A DNA stretch of 64,000 bases from Spirochaetales bacterium (GCA_024233935.1 JACKOY010000003.1:62001-126000); one strand, 5' to 3'. Positions 25,762-34,576 are shown, counted from the stretch's first letter. The notes: generated by a model from the sequence alone, not told the origin. A program made the numbers and translations.

Positions 25762-26478
25762 GTGGTGTATCGCTGCTTCTGCCTGCTCGGGCTTCTTCTT
25801 CCATGGCTCGCCCTGGGCGCACGCGATGTGCCGCCACCTTACGATCCGGCCGGCCGGGTCGCCCTGCTCGGCCAGGTGCTTTCCCGCCATAGCGAATATG
25901 AACTCGTCATCGTGGATGATTTCCAGGGAGAGATGCCGTATAGCCCGCGGGCCAACTCGACCGACCTGAGCGTCGTACGCACCATTCAAAGATCGCCGAC
26001 AGATGATGCCTTTTCGCAAGAAGAATCCCTGCGCGGCGATCCGAGCGGGGAACCGTCCTGTCTGTGGTTGCATACGTCTTTTGATTTGCCCGGGCAGCAG
26101 AGCTACTGGCTTCGACCCCGTGATCCCGTCCGACTGCAGGGCCGCTTGATACTCGTATCACTCTGGGTGCACAGCGGTTCATGGCCACACACCCTGACAC
26201 TGCTTTTTGAAAACGCCGCCGGGCGCGAAGTGCGCGTTCCGCTCGGTCGCCTGGATTTTCACGGTTGGCGCCGACTGGAAGCATATCTACCGGAAACGCT
26301 ATGGCAACGCGGGCCTATAGAACGGCCGTACGTACATCACTTCACCGGTTTTTTGATCGAAAGTTCGCCCCGCGCGGAAGCGGGCGCCGTGTCCTTGCTC
26401 TTTGACAACCTGCTGGTCCTTTCCGACCATTCACAAGGTCGCTACCCGGGCGCCGAAGTACCCGACAACTGGCCCTGA
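25762..26478 (+). CDS. flaA: FlaA-like flagellar filament outer-layer (sheath) protein
   Basis: 238 residues from a GTG-GTG start with no clear ribosome site. A signal peptide covers residues 1-20 (LLGLLLPWLALGA). The FlaA pattern is visible: ELVIVDDFQGEMPY near 46-59, SCLWLHTSFDLPGQQSYWL near 99-117, LILVSLWVHSGSWPHTLTLLF near 128-148 with PLGRLDFHGWRRLEAYLPE near 157-175, and SLLFDNLLVL near 215-224. FlaA coats the periplasmic flagellar core in spirochaetes. It lies downstream of the pseudouridine synthase rather than with flaB genes and may be one of several FlaA paralogues. Confidence 0.75.
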   Translation: MVYRCFCLLGLLLPWLALGARDVPPPYDPAGRVALLGQVLSRHSEYELVIVDDFQGEMPYSPRANSTDLSVVRTIQRSPTDDAFSQEESLRGDPSGEPSCLWLHTSFDLPGQQSYWLRPRDPVRLQGRLILVSLWVHSGSWPHTLTLLFENAAGREVRVPLGRLDFHGWRRLEAYLPETLWQRGPIERPYVHHFTGFLIESSPRAEAGAVSLLFDNLLVLSDHSQGRYPGAEVPDNWP

Positions 26479-26480
26479 AA

Positions 26481-27440
26481 CTAACGTGCCTGGCCGAGAT
26501 CGTATTGGTCGCCTTCGCGGGCCGTATATATACGCAGACTGTGAGAAGGATCGTACTCGTCCAGATACTGACTGGCTTCCTGAAATAGTTTCCAGATTGT
26601 CAGATCGTCGTGGGCCGGTTCGTGATGGGTCAGCACCAATTCCCGAACGCCCCAGCGCAAAGAACAATCCACCGCGATCGTCATCGCCGTGTGCCCCCAG
26701 CCCTTTTTCTGTTCGGCCTCCTCCAGGGAATACTGGGCATCCATGACCAGCAGGTCCGCGTCTTTGAAGAAACGACTGTACTCCTGCATTTGCTGGTGCA
26801 GGTCGGGACCGTAGAACTCCGTATCGGTCGCAAAGATAAAAACTTTCCTATCTACTTCCATTCGATAGGATATCGAACCACCGGGATGAATGAGCGGCTG
26901 TGTTTGAACCTGAATGGGACCGATTTCAAACGAGCTACCGGCTTCAATCGTGTGAAACTCTTTGCGGCATGGTAGATCATCGAATTCAATGGGGCAATGA
27001 TCACGATGTTGCTGGCGTTGAAAACGCGTACGTAAATCGGGAAGACAGCTGTAGAAATGCAGCGTGAAATCCTTCTGGTACGCCGGGGCAAAGAAAGGCA
27101 GGCCCTGGATGTGATCCCAATGCGTGTGCGTCAAAAAAATGTTGATGTCACCGCCGGAACGACGACTCATCAGATCCTGCCCCAGCTTGCGTGCTCCGGT
27201 TCCCAGATCGAGCACGATCGTGTGCTCACCATGGGTCAATTCCAGACAGGTGGTCTCCCCTCCGATCACCGAAGAAGGCTCCGGCGGCATATCCGAAATC
27301 AAAGTCCGGGGTTCCAGGGCCGGGTCCTTTGCCCACTGTTCCTTTGCGTAGTCCAGGCCGCGTCGGAGTTTGCCCCGCAGCTCGCCTATGCCCATCGGAG
27401 TCGGAAGAGACCCCCGCACACCCCAGAGTTTAATGATCAT
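26481..27440 (-). CDS. Metallo-beta-lactamase-fold hydrolase
   Basis: 319 residues. It starts MIIKLWGVRGSLPTP, common in this phosphodiesterase/PhnP-like clade. The metal motif is THTHWDHIQG near 103-112 (HxHxDH). VLDLGTGARKLG near 76-87 precedes it, ATDTEFYG near 204-211 holds a bridging Asp, and LTHHEPAHDD near 268-277 holds the last His. It probably hydrolyses phosphodiester or similar bonds, possibly a cyclic nucleotide or RNA-derived substrate. It is convergent with flaA and its start lies about 200 bp from fliF's end. Confidence 0.82.
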   Translation of the reverse strand: MIIKLWGVRGSLPTPMGIGELRGKLRRGLDYAKEQWAKDPALEPRTLISDMPPEPSSVIGGETTCLELTHGEHTIVLDLGTGARKLGQDLMSRRSGGDINIFLTHTHWDHIQGLPFFAPAYQKDFTLHFYSCLPDLRTRFQRQQHRDHCPIEFDDLPCRKEFHTIEAGSSFEIGPIQVQTQPLIHPGGSISYRMEVDRKVFIFATDTEFYGPDLHQQMQEYSRFFKDADLLVMDAQYSLEEAEQKKGWGHTAMTIAVDCSLRWGVRELVLTHHEPAHDDLTIWKLFQEASQYLDEYDPSHSLRIYTAREGDQYDLGQAR

Positions 27441-27590
27441 GCACGATTACCTGCACCGCCGGCCTCAGGCCGCCTGACTTTGGAAGCAAAGACTTCTATA
27501 AGTATCGGCCTCTGGATGCTCCAGCGTCGATCCCAGGCTGGCCCGCAGACGGTCGCGGGGCAAGCCTTTTGTCCGAACCCGGACCCGCAT

Positions 27591-27615
27591 AAAAAGACGG
27601 GGCCGGAGCCCCGTC
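27591..27615 (-). terminator. Rho-independent terminator of the flgB-flgC-fliE-fliF operon
   Basis: Read on the minus strand, GACGGGGC-TCCG-GCCCCGTC forms an 8-bp GC-rich stem with a four-base loop, followed directly by a run of five T (27595-27591). It begins 23 bases after the fliF stop, so the flagellar transcript likely ends here rather than continuing into fliG. Confidence 0.85.
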
Positions 27616-27637
27616 AGAAGTTGAGGTCTGGTCCTCG

Positions 27638-29326
27638 CTACTCTTCTGCAAGCCATGTTCTCAGGAGCTTGGCCACCTGGTCCGGTTTCTCCCTGGCAAG
27701 GTTGATCGCGTTTTCAAGCATCTCCCTTCGGGCCTTCTCGTCCACCGAGAGCTCTACTTCAGCGGCCCCCTCGTCGGCAACCCGCAGGGCCGCCTCGCGC
27801 ATCAGCTGTTGCTGGGCCGCGAGCTCTTCTTCCCGGAGCCGGCGCCGACGCGCGATCTCCTTCTTGATCGCGCGGTACAGCAGGTAGATCAGAATGAAGA
27901 CGGCGAGCGAAATGGAACTCACAATCAAGAGGCGTCGAATCATCATCTGACGCTGCAACTCTTCGTCTTCGAGTCGGAACTGCTCGCTACGGTCCTTCTG
28001 CACGTGTCGCACTTCAATGCGGTCGCCGCGCGCTTCGTTAAAAAGGGTGGAGGGCTTGAGCAGTTCCTTTATGGTCGCCAGCTCTTCTGCGCTGGGTGCG
28101 GTATATTCACGTATGTAGCCGGTGCCGTCTTCTTTAATACCGACCTGGTGCCAGAGGCCGTCGACCGCCACAGCCACGGCCCGTGGTCCGCGCTCCCAGG
28201 GCTGACGCAGTATGTCGCGCTCAATGGTGTTGAATACGTTGTTCTGTATGGTGTTGTTGTTTCGGTACTCGGCCCGCTGATAGTCCAGGTCTCGATATCC
28301 CGGTGGCAGCTGCTGCTCGGTCCCGGTGGGGCCGCCGGGAGTAAAACCATTGCCCCGGAAGCCTTCGTTTCGGCTTTCACTCGACTCCACCAGAACCCCG
28401 CCTTCCATAATCTCGCGTTCCGAATACGGTGTCTCCGGGTTGTCGGGAGTTTGCTCAACCGGGCTTACAAGATGCTGGGATTCCGACACTTCGTCCCACT
28501 TCATTTCGATATCCACGCTGACGACGGTCAGGCGATCCGCGGGATAAAAATCGCGGAGGTTTTGCTCGATTTCCTCGCGCCACTTCTGTATCTCGCGATC
28601 TTCGAATTCTTGTTTACGCTCCACCAGGTCGAGACGCCTCTGCGCCTCGTCTATCTCATCGGGCTCAACAAACTCTTTGCCGTTCGTATCAAGTATGGAA
28701 ATGTTTTCGCGTTCGAGTCCCGGCACCGCGCGATGGATGAGGTTCTTGATGCCCATCACCTGACGACGGGAGATGGTTTCGATGCCGGGCTGCAACTCCA
28801 GAACAACAGCCGCCGACGTATCCCGGGCGTCAGAGAGGAAATTGTTGCGCTCCGGAATCGCAAGTTCAACCCGGGCCCGCTTGACGAATGCCAGGGTCAT
28901 CAACATCTGTTCAAGAGCGCCCTTCATGGCCCGGTGCAACTTTACGTCTTTATCGAAGGTTGTTTCATCCCAGCGCGAGTAGTCGAAGATCTCCCAACCC
29001 TCCACTCCGACCGGAATCAGGTTGTCCTGCGCGAGCTTGGTGATAATTTCCTGGCGTTGGGCCGGGTCCACGTATATGGCCGAAGTTCCGCTCCCGCTCC
29101 AGGTGATGCCCATCGCATCAAGGGCCTGGGTAATCTCGCCGTAGTCGGTTGGATTCAGGTCCTCGTACAGGATGACTTTCGCCGGCTGCGAAGAGAACGA
29201 GGCCATCGACACGAAGGCGACCACGACGACACCGAGAACAACGCCGATCGTAATACGCTTGGTGTTGTCGAGCCGACCCCACAGGGCTCCAATCTGATTC
29301 AGGATATTCTGTAATTGTTCCGGCAT
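27638..29326 (-). CDS. fliF: Flagellar M-ring protein FliF
   Basis: 562 residues, normal size. The first transmembrane helix is at about 23-43 (GVVLGVVVVAFVSMA), the second near 465-486 (ISLAVFILIYLLYRAI), flanking the large periplasmic ring-building region. LYEDLNPTDYGEITQALDAMGI near 54-75 is the first ring-building motif. The cytoplasmic tail ends VAKLLRTWLAEE, the FliG-binding peptide. FliF forms the MS ring and export-apparatus housing. It is the last gene of this operon, because a terminator follows. Confidence 0.95.
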   Translation of the reverse strand: MPEQLQNILNQIGALWGRLDNTKRITIGVVLGVVVVAFVSMASFSSQPAKVILYEDLNPTDYGEITQALDAMGITWSGSGTSAIYVDPAQRQEIITKLAQDNLIPVGVEGWEIFDYSRWDETTFDKDVKLHRAMKGALEQMLMTLAFVKRARVELAIPERNNFLSDARDTSAAVVLELQPGIETISRRQVMGIKNLIHRAVPGLERENISILDTNGKEFVEPDEIDEAQRRLDLVERKQEFEDREIQKWREEIEQNLRDFYPADRLTVVSVDIEMKWDEVSESQHLVSPVEQTPDNPETPYSEREIMEGGVLVESSESRNEGFRGNGFTPGGPTGTEQQLPPGYRDLDYQRAEYRNNNTIQNNVFNTIERDILRQPWERGPRAVAVAVDGLWHQVGIKEDGTGYIREYTAPSAEELATIKELLKPSTLFNEARGDRIEVRHVQKDRSEQFRLEDEELQRQMMIRRLLIVSSISLAVFILIYLLYRAIKKEIARRRRLREEELAAQQQLMREAALRVADEGAAEVELSVDEKARREMLENAINLAREKPDQVAKLLRTWLAEE

Positions 29327-29659
29327 GATCGCGTCCCACCCGCAGTTTAAAGCTGTGCAGCCTTGCCGTGTTGTAGACTCGCCAGGACGAAGTACAAGTT
29401 TTTTTTAGTCCCCCATGCAAAAAAGAGACATAATTCCGTACTAAACAAACGTAGGCACCCGGCAAGACCACGCGCGGGTCAATTTCAACAGCAATGGCGT
29501 TCGTCTTTCGGAATTACAGAGAAAGCGACGCCCAGGAGGTCGGCGACACGATTCGGCACAATGGTCCCCTCTCGGTCGAACGATGTTGGAATTGCGGTGA
29601 CAGAAAACAGGAAGGCAAGTCAGCGGCCGCCCGGAAGCGGCCGCCCCTTGCTCATGCTA
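29327..29659. other. Gene-poor spacer between fliE and fliF
   Basis: This is the only stretch over 300 bp without a gene. It holds an imperfect promoter-like pair on the minus strand (TTGTAC near 29397, TACAAC near 29375, 16-base spacer), which might give fliF its own transcript. On the fliE side, GCGGCCGC repeated at 29623-29630 and 29637-29644 with a six-base loop can form a strong hairpin but has no T-run. No convincing small ORF or RNA family is visible. Confidence 0.4.
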
Positions 29660-30028
29660 TCAGCGTGGATTCGTCAACTCACGATACGTGCGCACCACGC
29701 CATCGGCGATGGTCTTCGTGAAGTTGATCGCAAAACGCGCCTTCTCCGCCGCAATAACAACTTCGTGCACATCCACCGAATCCGGATCAAAAACAGCCCG
29801 GCGGGTGAGTTCGTTGGCCTCGTTGTCGACGGCCTCGACTCGCCGTAGTGCTTCCTGCAACGAATGTGCGAAGCCTTCCGTTACGCGTTCCGGTGAAGGC
29901 GGTGCTTCCGCCCGGGTAATGTGACGTGGGCTTGAGGTATGCATGGAAAGATGCGTGCGCGACTCTACCCCCTGTACGCTGGGAAAACCATTTGGGAAGC
30001 TTACTCCTGGTGTACTGTATACCTGCAT
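29660..30028 (-). CDS. fliE: Flagellar hook-basal body adaptor FliE
   Basis: 122 residues; AAAGGAG seven bases before the ATG fixes the start. The conserved FliE C-terminal half is visible: FAHSLQEALRRVEAVDNEANEL near 53-74, DVHEVVIAAEKARFAINFTKTIAD near 86-109 and the end RTYRELTNPR. FliE links the MS ring to the proximal rod. The N-terminal 40 residues are longer and Ser/Pro-rich. It follows flgC with a 45-base gap. Confidence 0.92.
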   Translation of the reverse strand: MQVYSTPGVSFPNGFPSVQGVESRTHLSMHTSSPRHITRAEAPPSPERVTEGFAHSLQEALRRVEAVDNEANELTRRAVFDPDSVDVHEVVIAAEKARFAINFTKTIADGVVRTYRELTNPR

Positions 30029-30073
30029 TCGTTGTCTCCTTTAGATTCGTTCGTTCTTATCTATTTGGACTGC

Positions 30074-30538
30074 TTAGACCGCGCGGCTTATCTCAAGCGT
30101 CTTATTGAAGAGCTGACGCGTCGTAATCAAAACCTGAGAATTCGCTTCGTAGGATCTGGAAGCGCTGATCATGTCGGTCATCTCTTCGACGATGTTGACG
30201 TTGGGGTACTCGACGTATCCTTTTTTGGGGCCAATCTGGATGGCGTCCACGTGGGTCGGATCGTAGACCAGGCGCAATGGACTCATGTCTTTTTCGATCC
30301 GCTCAACCTTGACACCGCGTCCTACGCCGGTGTCGAGTCCGTTCGGGTAGACCGGAGAACGCCAGACATTGCGCATGTTGATCGGAGTCATGACAACACG
30401 ATCGCGACGAAAAGGGCCGTCGCCGCGGGCATTGCGGGTTGTGGTCGCGTTCGCAATATTGTTGGAAATCACATCGAGCCGAAGGCGCTGGGCGCTCAGT
30501 CCGCTGGCCCCGATGTTGATTGCGTCAAACATTCCCAT
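30074..30538 (-). CDS. flgC: Flagellar basal-body rod protein FlgC
   Basis: 154 residues. The N-terminal rod motif SGLSAQRLRLDVISNNIANATTT near 13-35 and the C-terminal MTDMISASRSYEANSQVL near 119-136 are the paired helices of all axial proteins. VYDPTHVDA near 91-99 is FlgC-like. It assembles the proximal rod with FlgB and FlgF. It sits between flgB (18-base gap) and fliE. Confidence 0.95.
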   Translation of the reverse strand: MGMFDAINIGASGLSAQRLRLDVISNNIANATTTRNARGDGPFRRDRVVMTPINMRNVWRSPVYPNGLDTGVGRGVKVERIEKDMSPLRLVYDPTHVDAIQIGPKKGYVEYPNVNIVEEMTDMISASRSYEANSQVLITTRQLFNKTLEISRAV

Positions 30539-30556
30539 GATTACTTACTCCAATTC

Positions 30557-30994
30557 CTAGGCCATGCGCAAGAGCTGGTTCAACTGGCGATAGGTGCCGC
30601 CAAAACGATCCACCAGAAGGCTGTAGTGCAGTTGATTGCGGGTCAGCTCCGCCACTTCGTTTTCAATGTCCACGTTATTGCCGTCGTTTCGCATGCTGGA
30701 GCTGTAGTCCACGACACGATGCGGAACCGCCTGGTCAAAACCCCGGGGCGCCGGGCGCGCAATATGATTGGGGCTTGAAGTGCGCATTTCCAGCCGCGGT
30801 TCGGACAGGGCCCGCTGCTCATCAACAGCCCGCTTCATAGCCGCTTCGAATATAACCTCGGAACGCTTGAAATGGGGAACATCCACGTTGGCGATGTTAT
30901 CCGCGATGACCTGGCGACGCAGTGTTTGGGCATCCATGCCGCGTTCGAGCATATCGAGCGTGCGCATGGCCAGGCTATTATCGAAAAGTGACAT
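30557..30994 (-). CDS. flgB: Flagellar basal-body rod protein FlgB
   Basis: 145 residues, first gene of the flgB-flgC-fliE-fliF operon. GAGGA lies upstream of the ATG. LRRQVIADNIANVDVPHFKRS near 25-45 is the FlgB N-terminal signature, and VDIENEVAELTRNQLHYSLLVD near 108-129 the C-terminal one. An AT-rich CATAAT (31052-31047 on this strand) lies 53 bases upstream as a possible -10 element with no good -35. Confidence 0.95.
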   Translation of the reverse strand: MSLFDNSLAMRTLDMLERGMDAQTLRRQVIADNIANVDVPHFKRSEVIFEAAMKRAVDEQRALSEPRLEMRTSSPNHIARPAPRGFDQAVPHRVVDYSSSMRNDGNNVDIENEVAELTRNQLHYSLLVDRFGGTYRQLNQLLRMA

Positions 30995-31110
30995 CGACCG
31001 ATTTCCTCAATTGCCCTATCGACCGGCCCGCTCGGGGCCTGAATCAATTATGTCGCCAGGGGCCTTTTTTTTGGTGCGCTTCGGCCACGCCGACCGAGGC
31101 TTGCGTCACG

Positions 31111-32502
31111 ATGGCAGAGTTGGATTCGCGTCCCGGCCCCTGGCTGCGCCTCTCGGGCTTCGGAGGCGCTCTTGCGGTTTTGACCTGCCCGGTTTCTGTG
31201 AGCCTCTCTCAGGCCGGTCTGATGCTGGCCCTGCTCGGGTGGGCCCTGGACAGCGCCCTGGCTGTGCGCGCCCGCCGGCCACCCGCGTTGCGGATAGAGT
31301 GGCGCCCGGCCCTGCTGGCGGCGCTTTTGGTTTTTGGCTTTGAGCTACTGGCTTTGATTGTGAATGCTACTCTGGCCGCTTCGCCGGGGGAACGACTGCT
31401 CCGCGGCCTGCGAGGCGAATTCAAGGATGTTGTCCTCCTGCCGGCAGCTTTCTGGGCGATGGCCTGGGCCCGGGACCCGGGACGCCGGGAACGGTTGCTT
31501 AGATGGTTTGAAATTGCCCTCTGGATTCTGGTGATCTCGGGGCTGGCTTCCATATTCAGCATCTACCGCCTGGCCAAGATTCCGGCCATGATGATGAGCG
31601 GATGGGAAGTGGGACCCCAGGCGCGACTGCAGCACCATCTCGGAACGCTGTTTGTGGGCGAGCGGCCGATTCATTTCTTTATGCCGATCGGTCTCATGAA
31701 CACCCACCTGACGTACGCGGCCTTGATTATGCTGGCCTTTCCTTTTCTGGCCCTCGGTGTGCTTCGCAATGTGATTCTTTCGCCACGCGATCTATTGCGC
31801 GGAATCGGTCTTTCGAGGACCGTGCTCTTTGGCCTGGCCAGCATTGTACTGGTTCTCAACAACGGACGTAGCGCCATCTTCGGTGCGATTGTTGCCACGC
31901 TGTGCGGTCTCGTTTACTTCATAAAAACGGAAATTCGATGGAAGGCCCTGCGCCTTGTGCCGTTGTTTTTGCTTGCGCTACTGCTGCTGTTCGCGGTGGA
32001 CCGGGCTTCGAGCAGTATGCATTACCGATTTGCGCGTGTCATGAATGCCCTTCTCGGTGAGTCCAAACACACCGACAACCAGCGACCGCTTGTGTACGAA
32101 GGTAGTCTGCAGCTTTTCGCGCGCAATCCGGTAGTCGGCATCGGGCCCGGAGAATTCGGCCCCGCAATCGATCACTGGGTCATTGAGAAAGGAGCGGAAC
32201 ATCCACGGCTGTGGGTGCCCTTCTCTCTCGCACAACGCGGACACGCGCACAATGACCTGCTGCACATCCTGGTCATCTCTGGGCCGGGGGGCGCGCTGGC
32301 CTTTTTGCTTTTTGCCTGGCTGGTGTTTGCCGCGGTGTTTCGTCCATCAAGAGATTCGAGAGTGCAGTACTGGAAGTGGGGCCTGATCGCTCTTTTCTTT
32401 GCGGGCCTTGCGCAATGCTACTTTCAGGACGATGAGACCATGCTGCCGTTCTGGCTGTATCTGGGCCTGGTCCTCGGATCCGAAGCAGATGACGAGAAAT
32501 GA
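31111..32502 (+). CDS. O-antigen ligase/polymerase-like membrane protein (Wzy_C type)
   Basis: 463 residues from ATG 31111. About ten hydrophobic segments surround a large periplasmic loop in the C-terminal half. LLNxNGRS-like (VLVLNNGRSAIFG near 245-257), GPGEFG near 347 and RGHAHNDLLHILVISG near 378-393 are typical of O-antigen ligase/polymerase families, where the His of xHNDxLH is important. It likely joins polysaccharide to lipid A core or polymerises repeats. A paralogue lies at 62036-63433. It overlaps the SGNH gene by four bases (ATGA). Confidence 0.85.
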   Translation: MAELDSRPGPWLRLSGFGGALAVLTCPVSVSLSQAGLMLALLGWALDSALAVRARRPPALRIEWRPALLAALLVFGFELLALIVNATLAASPGERLLRGLRGEFKDVVLLPAAFWAMAWARDPGRRERLLRWFEIALWILVISGLASIFSIYRLAKIPAMMMSGWEVGPQARLQHHLGTLFVGERPIHFFMPIGLMNTHLTYAALIMLAFPFLALGVLRNVILSPRDLLRGIGLSRTVLFGLASIVLVLNNGRSAIFGAIVATLCGLVYFIKTEIRWKALRLVPLFLLALLLLFAVDRASSSMHYRFARVMNALLGESKHTDNQRPLVYEGSLQLFARNPVVGIGPGEFGPAIDHWVIEKGAEHPRLWVPFSLAQRGHAHNDLLHILVISGPGGALAFLLFAWLVFAAVFRPSRDSRVQYWKWGLIALFFAGLAQCYFQDDETMLPFWLYLGLVLGSEADDEK

Positions 32503-33491
32503 CCCTTGCCCGCAGACTCACGTTTTTGATCGCCGTAGCTGCCCTGGTCCTGCTTCTCGTGGAAGCCCTGGTGCGTATTTTCGCCTGGGGCACGCTGGAA
32601 TTCCGGCTGGCCGAAAAGCGCCTGCACTGCCTGGAAGCGAACGGGGACATTGGTCTGTGTCCCGACCAGCGCATTCGCTTTCGTCATCCTCTGGGATTTG
32701 AGTACACCGTATCGACCAACCAACTCGGAGAACGCGTAACCAACATAGATGACCGTGATGCGCCATCACAGGAAGTCTGGATCATCGGGGATTCGATCGC
32801 CATGGGGTACGGTTTGGACGACGAGCGCACGGCCGCTGCGATACTGGCGCGTGAAAGCGGGCTCGCTGTGCGCAACCTCGGCGTCGATGCCCTGGGCGCC
32901 GGGGCGATCGCACGCCGGCTCAAAGCCCGGCTGTCCGGTGCGCAAAGCCCGCCCGCCCTGGTCGCCTGGCCTTTCCACGCGTCCGACTTTCAGGACGACC
33001 AGGACGATGCATCGGCAAGCGCGGCCAGACGGATGCTGCGGCAGGCAATCTTCTTGATCAGTCGCCACAGTGCCCTGGCCAACGCCCTGCGCTTGATGGG
33101 CGAAGAACTGGGACTTTGGGGTACCCCCAATCGCTACGTGGAACCAAACGCCCCCGCCACACCCCCGGTCGAACCACGACCCGATCATCCCACCTACGCC
33201 CACATAGCCGAAATCGGAACGATGCTGCGCGAGCGGGGGGTACGCTTTGCCTTTCTTCTTTACCCTGAAATCGATCGTACGACCGGATTGGCCTCGGGGT
33301 CTACGCCACTCAAGAACCGGGCGGCTTCGGTCGCATCCGAAAGCGGCGCCCTGATTATCGATCTGCGCGCACGTTTTGCAGCTTATTCCGATTCTGATTT
33401 ATACCTGGCCCGGGATGGACACCCGTCCGTTGCCGCCAATCGTTTCTTTGCGGAAGCTCTTCAGCAGTTGCTGCGGAATGCAAGACAATGA
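32499..33491 (+). CDS. Membrane-anchored SGNH/GDSL-type hydrolase
   Basis: 330 residues. A single N-terminal membrane segment spans about residues 9-26. The nucleophile block is WIIGDSIAMGYG near 94-105. Block V is DGHPS near 307-311. This layout (TM anchor, then SGNH domain facing the periplasm) matches enzymes that remove or transfer acetyl groups on polysaccharides. The ATGA overlaps on both sides link it with the ligase and the lipoprotein gene. Confidence 0.78.
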   Translation: MTLARRLTFLIAVAALVLLLVEALVRIFAWGTLEFRLAEKRLHCLEANGDIGLCPDQRIRFRHPLGFEYTVSTNQLGERVTNIDDRDAPSQEVWIIGDSIAMGYGLDDERTAAAILARESGLAVRNLGVDALGAGAIARRLKARLSGAQSPPALVAWPFHASDFQDDQDDASASAARRMLRQAIFLISRHSALANALRLMGEELGLWGTPNRYVEPNAPATPPVEPRPDHPTYAHIAEIGTMLRERGVRFAFLLYPEIDRTTGLASGSTPLKNRAASVASESGALIIDLRARFAAYSDSDLYLARDGHPSVAANRFFAEALQQLLRNARQ

Positions 33492-33949
33492 AACAGGCGC
33501 GGCACAACAGAAACACTTGCCTTCGTCGGGCGAACCCCTTTTGTTTTCGTATGCCCGCCTGTGCGCTCCGCCTTCTTCCTGCGATCCTGCTGGCGCTGGT
33601 TTTTGTCACCGGATGCGCTACGATCCACACGGCCAAGAACTACCAGGGCTTTTTGCCCGGCCGCGAAATTGCTGTACTGCGGGAGCGCGGCTTTCAGATC
33701 TGGCTGGCGGGAAGTGAACGCAGGCCGGTAGACGAGCTGCGCTTGTTACCCGGTCGCTATCTGATTTCTTTCTTTCGATATCCCGATCGCTCCGGCGGAG
33801 TCGCCAATTGCCTGCTTGAACCCGGAACGCTCTACGGCCTGCGCATCGTTCGCCGCGAATACCTTCCGCAGTCAGGTACGAATGCCCTGGTGGCCGAATG
33901 CCCGATCGCGACCGACCAACCGGCTGACTTTGCCGAGCGAGTTTACTGA
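33488..33949 (+). CDS. Lipoprotein of unknown function
   Basis: 153 residues from ATG 33488, overlapping the SGNH gene by four bases. A second in-frame ATG at 33551 would give a more usual signal, MPACALRLLPAILLALVFVTGC. The lipobox VTG-C puts the mature N terminus at Cys43 of the long form. The mature part is short, with GREIAVLRERGFQIWLAGSE near 57-76; no family recognised. Start choice is uncertain. Confidence 0.65.
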   Translation: MKQARHNRNTCLRRANPFCFRMPACALRLLPAILLALVFVTGCATIHTAKNYQGFLPGREIAVLRERGFQIWLAGSERRPVDELRLLPGRYLISFFRYPDRSGGVANCLLEPGTLYGLRIVRREYLPQSGTNALVAECPIATDQPADFAERVY

Positions 33950-34326
33950 TGTCGCACCCGGCCCTCATACTGATCGACCACGGCTCGCGCCAGGCGGCGG
34001 CCAACGCGCTGCTGGAACAGCTGGCAGGCATGGTCCAGCAGCGCCTGCCCCAATGGATTGTTGGCCACGCCCACATGGAAATGGCACAACCCGATCTGGC
34101 CCGGGCCATGCAAGACGCCATCGACCGGGGCGCCTCCCGCTTTGTGGTGCACCCTTACTTCCTAGCACCTGGAAAGCATGCCACCCAGGATATCCCGCGT
34201 ATGGCGCGCGACCTGGCCCGACAGTTCGGTGTTGCGGTCGAAATTACGGAGCCCCTGGGGCTCAGCGAACATCTGGTCAACATCGTGCTCGAACGCGTAG
34301 AGGCCAATGGCGTGCGACCTCAGTAG
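33949..34326 (+). CDS. CbiX-like sirohydrochlorin chelatase family protein
   Basis: 125 residues, the size of the short CbiX (CbiXS) form. LIDHGSRQAAAN near 8-19 is the first conserved motif and FVVHPYFLAPGKHATQDIPR near 65-84 the second; the two His residues are the metal-binding pair. Such proteins insert Co or Fe (sirohaem/cobalamin) or act as metal chaperones. Here it overlaps the lipoprotein by one base (TGATG) and has no tetrapyrrole genes nearby, so the metal and target are unclear. Confidence 0.85.
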   Translation: MSHPALILIDHGSRQAAANALLEQLAGMVQQRLPQWIVGHAHMEMAQPDLARAMQDAIDRGASRFVVHPYFLAPGKHATQDIPRMARDLARQFGVAVEITEPLGLSEHLVNIVLERVEANGVRPQ

Positions 34327-34396
34327 CCCTTTTTTTCGTTGCCACCTTCGGGGAACCTGGCTCGGATTTGTTACTATTGAGTGTCAGGAGCAAAAT

Positions 34397-34576
34397 ATGA
34401 AAAAACTGATAGTATTGCTGATCGTGAGCCTGCTGGGTTTTACGACTCTGTTATGTCCAGGCGGAGATCAATCGCCCCCCCCGGCCGATGAACTGCCGAC
34501 CGGCCCCGAAACCACTGCCCCGGATAATACCGGTGGTGAACCGATGGCAACGCCGGAACAATCGGCAACTCCGTGA
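34397..34576 (+). CDS. Small lipoprotein
   Basis: 59 residues. CAGGAG six bases before the ATG is one of the best ribosome sites in the window. The signal MKKLIVLLIVSLLGFTTLLC ends in a lipobox-like TLL-C; the rest (PGGDQSPPPADELPTGPETT...) is Pro/Thr/Glu-rich and disordered-looking, about 39 residues. A strong terminator follows within 10 bases, so this may be a short highly expressed transcript. No family recognised. Confidence 0.65.
   Translation: MKKLIVLLIVSLLGFTTLLCPGGDQSPPPADELPTGPETTAPDNTGGEPMATPEQSATP

Noticed and set aside
27809..29314. Plus-strand open frame over fliF
   Set aside because: Shadow of fliF codon bias; no coherent domain.
29623..29644. GCGGCCGC hairpin as terminator of fliE
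   Set aside because: The stem is strong but there is no T-run, so an intrinsic terminator is not supported.
31047..31052. CATAAT as the flgB promoter
   Set aside because: Good -10 on the minus strand but no -35 or sigma28-like partner at a usual distance.
31023..31067. GC hairpin with T8 upstream of the first ligase gene
   Set aside because: The T-run is more than 20 bases from the stem, and no plus-strand transcript is expected to end there.
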